DNA of 64,000 nt, taken from NCBI GenBank assembly GCA_017407325.1, contig JAFQWV010000019.1:33562-97561 (forward strand). Reading direction: 5' to 3'. How positions within the stretch are numbered: the stretch's first letter is position 1; each line of letters opens with the position of its first letter. The notes under the pieces were generated by a model that ran no database searches, was not told where the DNA came from, and was given only the letters and a program-made list of their open reading frames with translations. The position numbers and the translations under genes were made by a program. The stretch is from Clostridia bacterium (GTDB lineage Bacteria; Bacillota; Clostridia; Christensenellales; Borkfalkiaceae). Positions 16,747 through 26,227 of the stretch are shown piece by piece.

Positions 16747-18297
16747 TTATTTAATAATTAAACTGCTTCCTGTCATTTCCGACGGCTTTTCTTCGTTTAA
16801 AACGTCAATTAAAGTTGGTGCAATGTCCGCAAGTATTCCACCGTCGCGAAGTTTTTTACCTTCGTAATCTTTTCCAACCAAGATAAACGGAACAGGGTTT
16901 GTCGTATGCGCAGTAAACGGCGCGCCATCGTTTTCAGTCATTTTGTCTGCGTTGCCATGATCTGCCGTAATTGCAGCCGTGCCACCTTTAGATAAGACTT
17001 TATCAACAATTTTTTGAACGCAAGACTCAACCGTTTGAACGGCTTTTACCGCAGCGTCGACGACGCCCGTGTGCCCTACCATATCGCAGTTAGCAAAGTT
17101 TAGAATAATAACGTCAAACTTATCACTGTCAATTTCTTCTAAAACTTTGTCGGTAACTTCGATCGCACTCATCTCAGGAAGTAAGTCGTAAGTTGCAACC
17201 TTCGGAGAATTAATTAAATCTCTATATTCGCCGTCTTCCGGTTTTTCTACGCCACCGTTAAAGAAAAAAGTTACGTGCGCGTATTTTTCAGTTTCGGCTA
17301 TTCTTAATTGAGTATACCCCTTTTTAGATAAAAACACACCGAAAGTATTGTCTAAGCTTTGTGGTTTGAAAGCAACCTTAACACCTTGAAGCGTTGCGTC
17401 GTATTGAGTAAAGCAAACGTAATCAACGCCCAAAAAGCCCGTCTTTCTTTCAAATCCGTTAAAGTCGGCTTGACTTATCGCACGAGTAATTTCTCTTGCT
17501 CTATCTGGACGGAAGTTAAAGCAAATTACGCTATCGCCACTAGCAATCCCACCGATAGGTTTTCCACAACGAGTGATAGTAGTAGGCTCGACAAATTCGT
17601 CGGTTACGCCGTTATCATAACTTGCTTTTACCACGTTAACCGCGTTATTTGCCGACTTTTCAGAAAGTCCAATCATCGCGTTATAGCCTTTTTCTACTCT
17701 GTCCCAGCGGTTATCTCTGTCCATTGCATAGTATCTACCTGAAACGGTTGCAATTTTACCAACACCGATTTCTTTTAGCTTGTCATCAAGTTCTTTGACA
17801 AAATCAATACCACTTGTAGGAGAAACGTCTCTACCGTCTAAAAACGCGTGAACGAAAACCTTCTTCGCACCACGACGCTTTGCAAGTTCAACTAGTGCGT
17901 ATAAATGAGTATTATGACTGTGAACGCCACCGTTTGATAAAAGTCCAATAAAGTGAACTTTCTTATTTTTTGCAACTGCGTTATCTATCGAGCGAACGAG
18001 TTCTTCATTTTCAAAGAAGTCGCCGTCATTGATTTCTTTAGTAATTCTAGTAAGCTCTTGATATACTATTCTACCTGCGCCCATATTAAGGTGTCCAACT
18101 TCACTGTTGCCCATTTGACCGTCAGGAAGTCCTACGCTAAGTCCACTTGCACCTAAATAGGTTGACGGATATTTTTGCATAAGCCCTTCTATAACACCGC
18201 TATTTGCAAGTTTTATAGCGCTTATAGTATTTTCGTCGCTCTTAGCGTAACCGTCCATTATAATAAGACAAACAGGTCTTGTTTTCATATCTTTCAT
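16747..18297 (-). CDS. gpmI: Phosphoglycerate mutase, cofactor-independent
   Basis: A 516-residue metal-dependent mutase that interconverts 3- and 2-phosphoglycerate. Seen motifs: the N-terminal MDGYAKSDEN metal site, the catalytic Ser loop QMGNSEVGHLN (about residues 62-72), FLDGRDVSPTSG and the C-terminal metal ligands ITADHGNAD. AAAGGA lies 8 bp before the ATG. It follows tpiA in the glycolytic operon. Confidence 0.96.
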   Translation of the reverse strand: MKDMKTRPVCLIIMDGYAKSDENTISAIKLANSGVIEGLMQKYPSTYLGASGLSVGLPDGQMGNSEVGHLNMGAGRIVYQELTRITKEINDGDFFENEELVRSIDNAVAKNKKVHFIGLLSNGGVHSHNTHLYALVELAKRRGAKKVFVHAFLDGRDVSPTSGIDFVKELDDKLKEIGVGKIATVSGRYYAMDRDNRWDRVEKGYNAMIGLSEKSANNAVNVVKASYDNGVTDEFVEPTTITRCGKPIGGIASGDSVICFNFRPDRAREITRAISQADFNGFERKTGFLGVDYVCFTQYDATLQGVKVAFKPQSLDNTFGVFLSKKGYTQLRIAETEKYAHVTFFFNGGVEKPEDGEYRDLINSPKVATYDLLPEMSAIEVTDKVLEEIDSDKFDVIILNFANCDMVGHTGVVDAAVKAVQTVESCVQKIVDKVLSKGGTAAITADHGNADKMTENDGAPFTAHTTNPVPFILVGKDYEGKKLRDGGILADIAPTLIDVLNEEKPSEMTGSSLIIK

Positions 18298-18329
18298 AAT
18301 ATTTATCCTTTATAAGTTAATTTCCTAAA

Positions 18330-18358
18330 ATACGCTCCGAGAAAAAACTCGGAGCATA
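18330..18358 (-). other. Hairpin between tpiA and gpmI
   Basis: GCTCCGAG and CTCGGAGC form an 8-bp stem with a six-base A/T loop. On the minus strand it is followed by GTATTTTAGG, a weak T tract. Partial termination or transcript stabilisation between the two glycolytic genes is possible. Confidence 0.5.
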
Positions 18359-18371
18359 TATCTTTTTAATG

Positions 18372-19118
18372 TTACTTTGCTGCTTTTACAATTTCAGCAA
18401 ATTGTTGCGGTTTTAAGCTTGCGCCACCGATAAGTCCACCGTCTACGTCAAGCAGTGAGAAAATTTCTTCTGCATTTGACGGATTTACACTACCACCGTA
18501 AAGAATACGGCAACTTTCAGAATTCTTTTCACCATAAAGTTGACCAATCGTATCTCTTATAAAACTAATAACGATTGCAATTTGGTCGAGTGTTGGTGTC
18601 TTACCCGTACCGATTGCCCAATACGGCTCGTAAGCAACGACTACTTGAGAAAAGTCTTCAACGCCTTCAAGTCCGTCTCTTAACGCAGTGGTTAAGACTT
18701 GACCGGTTTGCTCAGATTTCTTTTCGTAAAGAGTTTCGCCTATACAAACAATAGGCTTAATGCCGTGCTTAACCGCAGTTAGAGTGCGCTTGTTTACAGA
18801 GTGATTATTTTCTGCAAAGAAGGTTCTTCTCTCGCTGTGACCGAGTATTACGTACTCAACGCCTAACTCTTTAAGCATAAGCGCAGAAATTTCACCAGTG
18901 TACGCGCCAAATTCTGCGTGGTGAACGTTTTGCGCGCCAAGTTTAAGATTAGAGCCTTGTAAATGTTGTCCTAAAGGATATAAGGAAGTAGACGGTACGC
19001 ATAGTACTGTTTCTGCGCTCGCGCCTTCAACGAGTGGTCTAATCTCGTTGATAAGCTCGATGCCTTCTTGCACCGTCTTATTCATTTTCCAGTTTCCTGC
19101 TACTAATGGTTTTCTCAT
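18372..19118 (-). CDS. tpiA: Triosephosphate isomerase
   Basis: A 248-residue TIM barrel. Motifs: NWKMN (about residues 8-12, catalytic Lys), GHSERR (about 94-99, catalytic His), YEPYWAIGTG (about 164-173, catalytic Glu) and YGGSV phosphate loop. It interconverts dihydroxyacetone phosphate and glyceraldehyde 3-phosphate. AAGGAG lies upstream of the ATG. It lies 37 bp after pgk. Confidence 0.97.
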   Translation of the reverse strand: MRKPLVAGNWKMNKTVQEGIELINEIRPLVEGASAETVLCVPSTSLYPLGQHLQGSNLKLGAQNVHHAEFGAYTGEISALMLKELGVEYVILGHSERRTFFAENNHSVNKRTLTAVKHGIKPIVCIGETLYEKKSEQTGQVLTTALRDGLEGVEDFSQVVVAYEPYWAIGTGKTPTLDQIAIVISFIRDTIGQLYGEKNSESCRILYGGSVNPSNAEEIFSLLDVDGGLIGGASLKPQQFAEIVKAAK

Positions 19119-19155
19119 AAAACCATCTCCTTGATGTTTATTTAGTAAGATTAGA

Positions 19156-20469
19156 TTATTTTTCGTTTAAACACTCAATACCAGGCAATTTTTTACCTTC
19201 GAAAAGTTCTAATGATGCACCACCACCTGTTGAGATGTGTGACATTTTATCAGCATATCCAAGTTGAGCAACTGCAGCCGCGCTATCACCGCCACCGATA
19301 ATAGTCGTTGCATCGCTTTCAGCGAGTGCTTTAGCAACTTGATTAGTACCTTTAGCAAGTATTGGGTTTTCGAAAACGCCCATAGGACCGTTCCAGATAA
19401 CGGTTTTTGCATTTTTAACTTCTTGGCTGTAAAGCTCAGCAGTCTTTTCTCCGATATCAAGTCCCATCTTTTCGTTTGGAATTTCAGAAACCAAAACCGT
19501 TTCAACCGCAATTTGGGCATCAATAGGATTTGGGAATTCAGAAGCAACGACAGCGTCGATAGGAAGAAGTAATTTCTTGCCTAAATCTTCTGCCTTTTTC
19601 ATCATTTCCTTGCAGTAATCAATCTTTTCGTCGTCAACGAGCGAAGTACCTACTTCATAACCTTTTGCCTTTAAGAAGGTGTAAGCCATACCACCACCGA
19701 TAATAAGCGTGTCGCACTTTTCTAAAAGGTTAGAAATAACGTTTAACTTATCTGCAACCTTAGCACCACCCAAGATAGCCGTGAACGGGCGAACAGGGTT
19801 TTCTAATGCGTCAGCCATAACAGAAAGCTCTTTTTCAATCAAGAAACCACAAACTGCATCTTTAACAAAGCCGTATTCTACGATAGCAGCAGTTGATGCG
19901 TGCGAACGGTGTGCCGTTCCAAATGCGTCGTTTACGAAGATGTCTGCAAAACTTGCAAGCTCCTTACAGAAGTTTTCTTCTCTCTTTTCTTCGCCAGCGT
20001 TAAAACGAGTATTTTCTAAAATAACGATTTCACCAAAGTTCATTTCGCTAACTTTTTTCTTAGCGTCTGCGCCAACCGTATCAGTTGCAAATACAACCTT
20101 AACTTCAGGTAAAAGTTCTGCGATTCTGTCAGCAACAGGCTTTAATGTAAACTTCTTAACGTCGCCCTTAGCCTTTTCAATAAGTTTAGCTGTTTCTGCT
20201 GCTTGTTCGCTTTCAGGAAGCTTAGCAACAGCTGCTTTTTCCTTTTTATTTAAAGCAATTTTTTCATCCAAAACGTTGTGTGGCTTGCCAAGGTGAGAGC
20301 AAAGAATAACCTTTGCGCCGTTTTCAAGCAAATATTTAATAGTTGGCATTGCGCCGTTTATACGGTTTTCGTCAGTGATAACACCGTCTTTAATAGGAAC
20401 GTTTAAGTCAACGCGAACTAAACAACGCTTGTTCTTAACGTCAATATCCTTGATAGATTTTTTGTTCAT
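19156..20469 (-). CDS. pgk: Phosphoglycerate kinase with internal insertion
   Basis: A 437-residue kinase from the ATG at 20467-20469, which has AAGGAG 8 bp upstream. Motifs: VRVDLNVP near the N-terminus, [13 protein letters not shown], the hinge and the C-terminal GGGDSAAA nucleotide loop. Typical bacterial enzymes are about 390-400 residues; here about 35 extra, Lys/Glu/Ala-rich residues lie at about 70-105, between LGKP and the conserved LKPVA helix. It forms 3-phosphoglycerate and ATP. First gene of the operon; no gapA is next to it. Confidence 0.96.
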   Translation of the reverse strand: MNKKSIKDIDVKNKRCLVRVDLNVPIKDGVITDENRINGAMPTIKYLLENGAKVILCSHLGKPHNVLDEKIALNKKEKAAVAKLPESEQAAETAKLIEKAKGDVKKFTLKPVADRIAELLPEVKVVFATDTVGADAKKKVSEMNFGEIVILENTRFNAGEEKREENFCKELASFADIFVNDAFGTAHRSHASTAAIVEYGFVKDAVCGFLIEKELSVMADALENPVRPFTAILGGAKVADKLNVISNLLEKCDTLIIGGGMAYTFLKAKGYEVGTSLVDDEKIDYCKEMMKKAEDLGKKLLLPIDAVVASEFPNPIDAQIAVETVLVSEIPNEKMGLDIGEKTAELYSQEVKNAKTVIWNGPMGVFENPILAKGTNQVAKALAESDATTIIGGGDSAAAVAQLGYADKMSHISTGGGASLELFEGKKLPGIECLNEK

Positions 20470-20509
20470 AACATAGCTCCTTAGTTTTGTTAATCTTTTA
20501 ATATGTATA

Positions 20510-20538
20510 ATGATATAACTAAATTGCATTTTTGTCAA
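20510..20538 (-). promoter_or_regulatory. Sigma-A promoter of the glycolytic operon
   Basis: TTGACA, 17 bp, TATCAT on the minus strand, ending 41 bp before the pgk start. A second TTGACA-like box lies just upstream (20558-20563). Confidence 0.8.
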
Positions 20539-20570
20539 TAGTTATGCGAAAATTTCTTGTCAAATTTTGG

Positions 20571-21548
20571 TTATTTATTTTGCGCGTATTCTTTTTTTGA
20601 AAGTTTATTCGGCTTTACTATTAACTGACACAGTTTTACGAAAACGTTTAAAAGTGGCAGAGAAATTAGACCTGTTGTAAGATTAAAAAAAGTGTGAAAG
20701 TTTGCAATTTGTCGAGAAACTGACGTGCTTGTTGACGTTAATAAATCGGTAAGCCAACCGCCCGTTTGAAATAGAAAAAAGAAAATTGCTCCACCGAATA
20801 TATTGAACAAAATGTTAAAAAGCGCAACCTGTCTTTCACTTTCAGATAACTTGATAGTTGCGAAAATTACGGGCATACAAGTTCCTATGTTTGCACCTAA
20901 AAGAAGGTAAACGCTTGTTGAAAAGCCTATGATATGCTGGCTTGCAAGAACGACAAGCATACTAGAAACAACTGACGAGCTTTGGCATATTGCAGTAATA
21001 AAAAAGCCGTTTAATAGAAGTATAGGCGCACTTTTTATCAAAAACAGTCTGTTAAACCACTCGTATTCTTTAAAGCTCTCTACTGAATTTGACAGTATTT
21101 CTATCCCAATAAAAATAAGTCCGAACCCTAAAAGTGAATATCCAAGACTTGAAATTTTACCGTCTTTTCCACTTATTAAAAAACCAATAAAAGCAACCGT
21201 AAAGCCGATTGACGAAAAATCAAAAAAGCCAGCAAACTTTAGCGAAACAATCTGTGCGGTAATAGTCGTTCCGATATTTGTGCCAATTACCATAGCGCAA
21301 GCACCGGTTAACGTTATTGCGCCTGTTGACAAAAAGCTTATCGCTACCATATTTGTTGCAACGCTACTTTGTGCAATGCAGGTTGAAAATGCGCCAAGCC
21401 CACAAGACACCAATCTGTTTTTGCTTGCTTTTAAAAGCAAACTCTTAAATCCATCACCTACAGCTTTTTCCGTATAAACACTTATAAAACGTAAACCTAA
21501 CAAAAAAACCGTTATACCTGACAATATTTTTGCAATATCAAAAAACAA
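20571..21548 (-). CDS. Na+/phosphate cotransporter family membrane protein
   Basis: A 325-residue protein with eight or nine hydrophobic helices. The two inverted Na/Pi repeats are visible, each with a QSS signature (AQSSVATNMVA near residue 60 and CQSSSVVSSMLV near residue 190) and a GTNIGTT / GANIGTC motif. It lacks the C-terminal PhoU-like domain found in longer homologues. It may import phosphate with Na+. It appears to start with TTG, with GGTGG 8 bp upstream; no closer ATG exists. Confidence 0.85.
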   Translation of the reverse strand: MFFDIAKILSGITVFLLGLRFISVYTEKAVGDGFKSLLLKASKNRLVSCGLGAFSTCIAQSSVATNMVAISFLSTGAITLTGACAMVIGTNIGTTITAQIVSLKFAGFFDFSSIGFTVAFIGFLISGKDGKISSLGYSLLGFGLIFIGIEILSNSVESFKEYEWFNRLFLIKSAPILLLNGFFITAICQSSSVVSSMLVVLASQHIIGFSTSVYLLLGANIGTCMPVIFATIKLSESERQVALFNILFNIFGGAIFFFLFQTGGWLTDLLTSTSTSVSRQIANFHTFFNLTTGLISLPLLNVFVKLCQLIVKPNKLSKKEYAQNK

Positions 21549-21638
21549 AATTATACCACCGAATAATTACTAGTATAATTTTATTAAACATTGGTTTATT
21601 TTAGAATATAAAGAACGTTAAAACTATTAAAAACAACA

Positions 21639-21653
21639 AATAATCGACTTATA
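21639..21653. repeat. Copy of intergenic 15-mer TATAAGTCGATTATY
   Basis: The minus strand reads TATAAGTCGATTATT, 7 bp past the minE stop. Confidence 0.5.
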
Positions 21654-21660
21654 CACGAAC

Positions 21661-21891
21661 TTATTTTAAAATGTTAAAACTCTTTACACTTTTTGCAACA
21701 GCTGTTATATTTATTTCAACATGTGTTTTGTCACCGTCAATTATTACTTCAGGGCGTTTTTTAAGATAAAAATACTCTGAAAGTAAACTTTCAATATCTC
21801 TTTTTATAACGTTTTCAGCGTCGTAAGATATACCTAGTCTGTCACTTTCAAGCATTTTTTGCGCGCGTTTATTAACTACACTTTTTTTCAT
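21661..21891 (-). CDS. minE: Cell division topological factor MinE
   Basis: A 76-residue MinE-like protein. The N-terminal half has SDRLGISYDAENVIKRDIESLLSEY, matching the MinE pattern of an anti-MinCD helix followed by a conserved patch; the C-terminal half is beta-rich (RPEVIIDGDKTHVEINIT). MinE stimulates MinD ATPase and drives pole-to-pole patterns. It overlaps minD by 4 bp. No minC is seen in the window. Confidence 0.82.
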   Translation of the reverse strand: MKKSVVNKRAQKMLESDRLGISYDAENVIKRDIESLLSEYFYLKKRPEVIIDGDKTHVEINITAVAKSVKSFNILK

Positions 21892-22646
21892 TTCTTTTCT
21901 TTAAACAATCCCCCATAAACAGAAGTATAATCTCTCGCGTTCTGAGCGTTATTGATTACGCTTTCGGCAAGCTTTTTGAAATATTTTAATGCGCGCGATT
22001 TCGTCGCACAGCAATTTTTTGATAAAAGTATTTCATCGCTTTCGTACACGGTTGATAATATCGGTGTTTTTAATATATTTTCAATTTCCTTAGAATTAAC
22101 CGTAAGTCCTTTTCTCATAAGGTCGCGCCTAGCGCGATTAACGACCAAATTGACAGCGTCAAGCTCATAGCTTTTTAAAATCGTCAAAACCTTATCTGCA
22201 TCTCTCAAGCTTTGAAGCGTAGGATTTACCACGACAATCGCTTCGTTTGCGCAGGATATCGACCTTGTAAACCCACTGTCTATCCCTGCTGGACAGTCTA
22301 TTAAAATAAAATCAAAGCTTGAAGATAAACCTTCGATTAAAAGTTTTACGCTTTGCGCGTTTATTCCAAGCGAAAAAGTGTGACAAGAAGGTATTACGAA
22401 CAAGTTTTTTTGCGCGCAATCTATTATTGCTTGCTTTACACGACATCTGCCTTCAACTGCATCAATTATATCGTAAATCACCTTATCTTCAACGCCTACG
22501 CTAACGTCAAGATTATTAAGACCAAAATCTAAATCAAGCAGTACGACGCGCTTACCCTTACTAGCCAAATACGCGCCTAAAAATGCCGTTACAGTCGTTT
22601 TTCCTACCCCACCTTTTCCACTTGTTATAACTATTCGTCTTGCCAT
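21888..22646 (-). CDS. minD: Septum site-determining ATPase MinD
   Basis: A 252-residue ParA/MinD ATPase with the deviant Walker A KGGVGKTT (residues 10-17), switch I LDLDFGLNNLDV (about 37-48) and IDCPAGID (about 116-123). The C-terminus ends in a short GGLFKEKK, so a membrane-binding amphipathic helix is present but brief. It is the first gene of the minDE pair with its own promoter. Confidence 0.92.
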   Translation of the reverse strand: MARRIVITSGKGGVGKTTVTAFLGAYLASKGKRVVLLDLDFGLNNLDVSVGVEDKVIYDIIDAVEGRCRVKQAIIDCAQKNLFVIPSCHTFSLGINAQSVKLLIEGLSSSFDFILIDCPAGIDSGFTRSISCANEAIVVVNPTLQSLRDADKVLTILKSYELDAVNLVVNRARRDLMRKGLTVNSKEIENILKTPILSTVYESDEILLSKNCCATKSRALKYFKKLAESVINNAQNARDYTSVYGGLFKEKK

Positions 22647-22701
22647 TTTATACCCCTTTTTAGAAATTTTAACATAAATTAAATTTATAAAAATGACGAG
22701 A

Positions 22702-22729
22702 TAAATAGCATATTGACCTATTTTGTCAA
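22702..22729 (-). promoter_or_regulatory. Sigma-A-like promoter of minDE
   Basis: TTGACA, 16 bp, TATTTA on the minus strand, about 55 bp before minD and just after the terminator of the ribosomal superoperon. Confidence 0.65.
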
Positions 22730-22738
22730 AAAAAGCAT

Positions 22739-22767
22739 AAAAAAACAGCCCTTAGGGCTGTTTTTTA
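22739..22767 (-). terminator. Terminator of the ribosomal protein superoperon
   Basis: ACAGCCC and GGGCTGT form a 7-bp stem with a 3-base loop, flanked by A and T runs, 7 bp after the rplQ stop. Confidence 0.9.
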
Positions 22768-22773
22768 AGTTAA

Positions 22774-23280
22774 TTAAACTAATTCAATAATTGCTCTTTC
22801 GGTTGCGTCGCCACGGCGTTCACCTAAAAGGTAAATACGGGTGTAGCCACCGCCTTGACCTAACTCTTTGGCTCTGTCAGCGTATTTTGGAGCAAGTTCG
22901 TTGAAGATTTTTTCAACTAATGGGTGGTTGATACCCTTAGTTCTTTCTTTGTACGAGCTCTTTGATTCGCCTTTAGCTTTAACTTCTTGTAAGTCGTAAA
23001 TTTTAGACATAATTTTTCTTCTTGCAGCTAATTTCTTAGTGCCGTCTTTTACGACTTTAACGCTTGTTTCCTTACCTTTAACGTCAGTCTTCTTAACAAC
23101 GACTTCAACTGTATCTTCGTAAGAATTGATAGCAAGAGTTAAAATTTTCTCAACGTAAGAACGAAGTTCTTTAGCCTTTGCTTGAGTGGTTTCAATCTTG
23201 CCGTACCATAACAAGTTAGAAGCTTGGTTTTTTAAAATAGCCATTCTGTGAGCGGTTTTCATACCTAATTTTCTTGGCAT
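22774..23280 (-). CDS. rplQ: Ribosomal protein L17
   Basis: A 168-residue L17 of the large subunit. The N-terminus MPRKLGMKTAHRMAILKNQ and the end GGGYTRIYLLGERRGDATERAIIEL are typical. It is about 45 residues longer than the usual 113-125, with a Lys/Val-rich insert at about residues 48-85. Last gene of the superoperon, 3 bp after rpoA. Confidence 0.96.
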   Translation of the reverse strand: MPRKLGMKTAHRMAILKNQASNLLWYGKIETTQAKAKELRSYVEKILTLAINSYEDTVEVVVKKTDVKGKETSVKVVKDGTKKLAARRKIMSKIYDLQEVKAKGESKSSYKERTKGINHPLVEKIFNELAPKYADRAKELGQGGGYTRIYLLGERRGDATERAIIELV

Positions 23281-23283
23281 TTC

Positions 23284-24240
23284 TTAGTCCTCCTGTTCCT
23301 TAAGCGATAAGCCGTAACTTGCAAGTTTTAAGATAACCTCATCAAGTGATTTCTTGCCGAGATTGCGCACCTTTAGCATATCGTCTTCGGTCTTTTTAGT
23401 AATGTCTTCTACTGTGTGAATGTTCGCACGCTTTAAGCAGTTGTATGAACGAACTGATAAATCCATATCTTCGATACTCATTTCCAAAATTTTTGGTAAT
23501 GGATCGGTTGGTTGTTGAACCAAGATACCTAAGCCACCCATTGCATCGCTTAAGCCTACGACTATGTGAATGTGTTCTTCAATGATTTTAGCAGCAAGGC
23601 TGATAATTTCTCTGCCTGAGAAAGCACCGTTAGTCCAAACTTCTAAAACGAGTTTATCAAAGTTTGAATCTTGTCCAACGCGCTTTGGCTCAACAGTGTA
23701 GCTAACCTTTTTAACAGGTGAGTACTTAGAGTCAACAGGGATATAATCGATTTCGTCAGTCTTGTTGTTTTCTGCGCCCTTGTAGCCACGTCCCTTACCT
23801 ACGGTAATTTCCATATCGAGAACGCCACCTTCATCAACGGTGCAGATATAGCTTTCTGGATTTAAAACTTCAACTTCGCCAGTAAGCTCGATATCGCCTG
23901 CAGTAATAACGCAAGGACCTTGCTTATTGATTAAAACCTTAGTTTTAAAGTTAGGATCAGAAGATTGAACCTTGAAAGCCACGTCTTTGATATTTAAAAC
24001 GATTTCCGTAACGTCTTCTTTAACGCCGGGGATTGTTGAGAATTCATGTCTTACTCCAAGAGCTGGCGCAAACTTAATGCCTTGCGCAGCAGCACCCGGT
24101 AAAGACGAGAGAAGAGTTCTTCTTAAGCAGTTACCTAAAGTCAAACCAAAACCCTTTTCTAAAGGTTCTAAAGTTATTTTAGCATAACTTCTCGATTCGT
24201 TCTCTTCGACTTCGATCTTTGGCATTTCTATTTCCATCAT
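23284..24240 (-). CDS. rpoA: RNA polymerase alpha subunit
   Basis: A 318-residue alpha subunit. The N-terminal dimerisation domain shows KGFGLTLGNCLRRTLLSSLPGAA (about residues 29-51). The C-terminal domain, after a linker at about 235-250, shows the DNA- and activator-binding region SVRSYNCLKRANIHTVEDI and LRNLGKKSLDEV-like helices. It lies between rpsD and rplQ as in most bacteria. Confidence 0.97.
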   Translation of the reverse strand: MMEIEMPKIEVEENESRSYAKITLEPLEKGFGLTLGNCLRRTLLSSLPGAAAQGIKFAPALGVRHEFSTIPGVKEDVTEIVLNIKDVAFKVQSSDPNFKTKVLINKQGPCVITAGDIELTGEVEVLNPESYICTVDEGGVLDMEITVGKGRGYKGAENNKTDEIDYIPVDSKYSPVKKVSYTVEPKRVGQDSNFDKLVLEVWTNGAFSGREIISLAAKIIEEHIHIVVGLSDAMGGLGILVQQPTDPLPKILEMSIEDMDLSVRSYNCLKRANIHTVEDITKKTEDDMLKVRNLGKKSLDEVILKLASYGLSLKEQED

Positions 24241-24278
24241 AGAAAAATCTACCTCCTAAATTTAGTTGTTAGTCGGTA

Positions 24279-24905
24279 TTACTTAGAATACAATTCGACA
24301 ATCATGTGTTCTGCGATTTGAGAATCGATATCTTCTCTCGTCGGCAAAGCAATTACCTTTCCTGAAAGCGTTTCTGTGTTGAACTCAAGCCACTTTGGAA
24401 TTGAGTTACTCTTTTCTAAGCCTTTGATGGCAGTGAAATATTTGTTGTCTTTTTTGTTTTCTTTAACGGCAATAACGTCACCAAGCTTAATGCTGTATGA
24501 TGCGATATTAACCTTTTTACCGTTTACGGTGAAGTGTCCGTGAGTTACTAATTGACGAGCTTGTGAACGCGAACTAGCAAGACCAAGGCGGAAAATTACG
24601 TTATCAAGACGTCTTTCTAAGAGTGATAACATGTTTTCACCGGTGATACCCTTCATTCTATCAGCCTTTTCATAGTAATCTCTGAATTGACCTTCTAATA
24701 CGCCGTAAATTCTCTTCGTCTTTTGCTTTTCACGAAGTTGTAAGCCGTATTCTGAAACTTTCTTTCTAGTCGTTGCGTGAACGCCTGGAGCGACCGGTCT
24801 TCTTTCGAACGGACAAGAAGTTTTATAACATCTGTCGCCCTTTAAGAAAAGTTTTGCGCCTTCGCGTCTGCATAGACGACATTTTGAACCTGTATATTTA
24901 GCCAT
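24279..24905 (-). CDS. rpsD: Ribosomal protein S4 (zinc-binding form)
   Basis: A 208-residue S4. Four cysteines at residues 9, 12, 26 and 31 form the zinc finger of the C+ type. The S4 RNA-binding domain follows at about 97-160 ([31 protein letters not shown]). S4 starts 30S assembly. In many bacteria it also represses its own operon; no S4-binding leader is obvious inside the superoperon. Confidence 0.97.
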   Translation of the reverse strand: MAKYTGSKCRLCRREGAKLFLKGDRCYKTSCPFERRPVAPGVHATTRKKVSEYGLQLREKQKTKRIYGVLEGQFRDYYEKADRMKGITGENMLSLLERRLDNVIFRLGLASSRSQARQLVTHGHFTVNGKKVNIASYSIKLGDVIAVKENKKDNKYFTAIKGLEKSNSIPKWLEFNTETLSGKVIALPTREDIDSQIAEHMIVELYSK

Positions 24906-24924
24906 ATTCTAATCTTATCCTCCT

Positions 24925-25314
24925 TTATACTCTACGACGCTTTGGTGGGCGACAACCGTTGTGTGGGATTGGAGAAACGTCTTGAATTAATGTTACTTCA
25001 ATACCGCAAACGCCAAGTGCTCTGATAGCAGATTCTCTGCCTTGACCAGGACCTTTAACGAATACTTCAACAGATCTTAAACCGTGCTCCATTGCTGCTT
25101 TTGCTGCAACTTCACAAGCTTGTTGCGCTGCAAACGGAGTAGATTTTCTGCTACCACGGAAACCTAAAGCACCGCTTGAGCAGTGAGATATCGTGTTACC
25201 GTTAGTATCGGTAATTGTGATAATCGTGTTGTTGAAAGAAGATTTAATATGAACTTGACCTTTATCAATTTTCTTAAGTTCTCTGCGTTTTTTAACAACT
25301 TTTTTAACAGCCAT
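24925..25314 (-). CDS. rpsK: Ribosomal protein S11
   Basis: A 129-residue S11 of the 30S platform. Seen: [29 protein letters not shown] and the C-terminal tail [12 protein letters not shown]. Normal length. Confidence 0.97.
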   Translation of the reverse strand: MAVKKVVKKRRELKKIDKGQVHIKSSFNNTIITITDTNGNTISHCSSGALGFRGSRKSTPFAAQQACEVAAKAAMEHGLRSVEVFVKGPGQGRESAIRALGVCGIEVTLIQDVSPIPHNGCRPPKRRRV

Positions 25315-25329
25315 TTTCTATTAACCTCC

Positions 25330-25707
25330 TTATCTTCCTGCGGTCTTCTTCTTAGCGACCGTACGACGAGGACCTTTACGAGTTCTCGCATTTCTCTTAG
25401 TGCTTTGTCCACGAACTGGCAAGCCCTTTCTGTGACGAACACCACGATAGCAACCAATTTCGATTAAACGCTTAATGTTAAGGTTTACTTCCGCTTTTAA
25501 TTCACCTTCAACGCGAAGGTTGTGTTCGATATATTCTCTTAATTTAGAGACGTCTTCTTCTGTTAAATCCTTAACTCTAGTGTCAGGATTAACGCCTGTT
25601 TCTTTCAAAATCTTTTGAGCGGTAGGTCTGCCGATACCGTAAATGTAAGTGATACCGATTTCTACACGCTTTTCTCTTGGTAAATCAACACCGGCAATAC
25701 GTGCCAT
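25330..25707 (-). CDS. rpsM: Ribosomal protein S13
   Basis: A 125-residue S13 of the 30S head. Seen: [28 protein letters not shown] start, [17 protein letters not shown] and a basic tail ending KKKTAGR that reaches toward tRNA. Normal length, 16 bp before rpsK. Confidence 0.97.
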   Translation of the reverse strand: MARIAGVDLPREKRVEIGITYIYGIGRPTAQKILKETGVNPDTRVKDLTEEDVSKLREYIEHNLRVEGELKAEVNLNIKRLIEIGCYRGVRHRKGLPVRGQSTKRNARTRKGPRRTVAKKKTAGR

Positions 25708-25824
25708 TTGCTTTTCGCACCTCCAAAAAAATAGTGTTTATTTGATTTAAGATAATTTTATATGTTCACCGAAAAGCGATTGGCTTGGAATGTAACCAAA
25801 AAACTTTTCGAATATTTTTCTGCA

Positions 25825-25941
25825 TTAACCTTGTTTTTGCTTGTGACTTTTATTTTTAGAGCAGATTACCATTACTTTGCCTTCTCTTTTTATAACTCTG
25901 CACTTGTCGCACATTGGTTTTACAGACGGTCTTACCTTCAT
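25825..25941 (-). CDS. rpmJ: Ribosomal protein L36 (zinc-binding form)
   Basis: A 38-residue reading frame starting [19 protein letters not shown] and ending KSHKQKQG. Zinc ligands Cys11, Cys14, Cys27 and His33 are all present. It sits between infA and rpsM, its normal place. ATTAAT and a GGAGGA ribosome site precede the ATG. Confidence 0.95.
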   Translation of the reverse strand: MKVRPSVKPMCDKCRVIKREGKVMVICSKNKSHKQKQG

Positions 25942-25983
25942 AATTAATATTCCTCCGAATTTTTATAGAAACTAAATAAATTT

Positions 25984-26205
25984 TTAGGTTTTGCTACGCC
26001 ATACTATTCTTCCTCTGGTTAAATCGTACGGACTCATTTCAAGCTTTACGGTATCTCCCGGAATTATTTTAATATAATTCATACGAAGTTTACCTGAAAT
26101 ATACGCCGTGATTACGAAACCATTAGATAACTTGACCTTAAACTCTGCTTTCGGCAAGGCTTCTAAGATAACGCCTTCAGCCTCGATTACGTCGTTCTTT
26201 GACAC
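25984..26205 (-). CDS. infA: Translation initiation factor IF-1
   Basis: A 73-residue OB-fold protein: [42 protein letters not shown] and RGRIVWRSK are the family blocks. It binds the ribosomal A site during initiation. Normal length; 22 bp after map. Confidence 0.97.
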   Translation of the reverse strand: MSKNDVIEAEGVILEALPKAEFKVKLSNGFVITAYISGKLRMNYIKIIPGDTVKLEMSPYDLTRGRIVWRSKT

Positions 26206-26227
26206 AGTCTATCCTCCAAATTTATTT

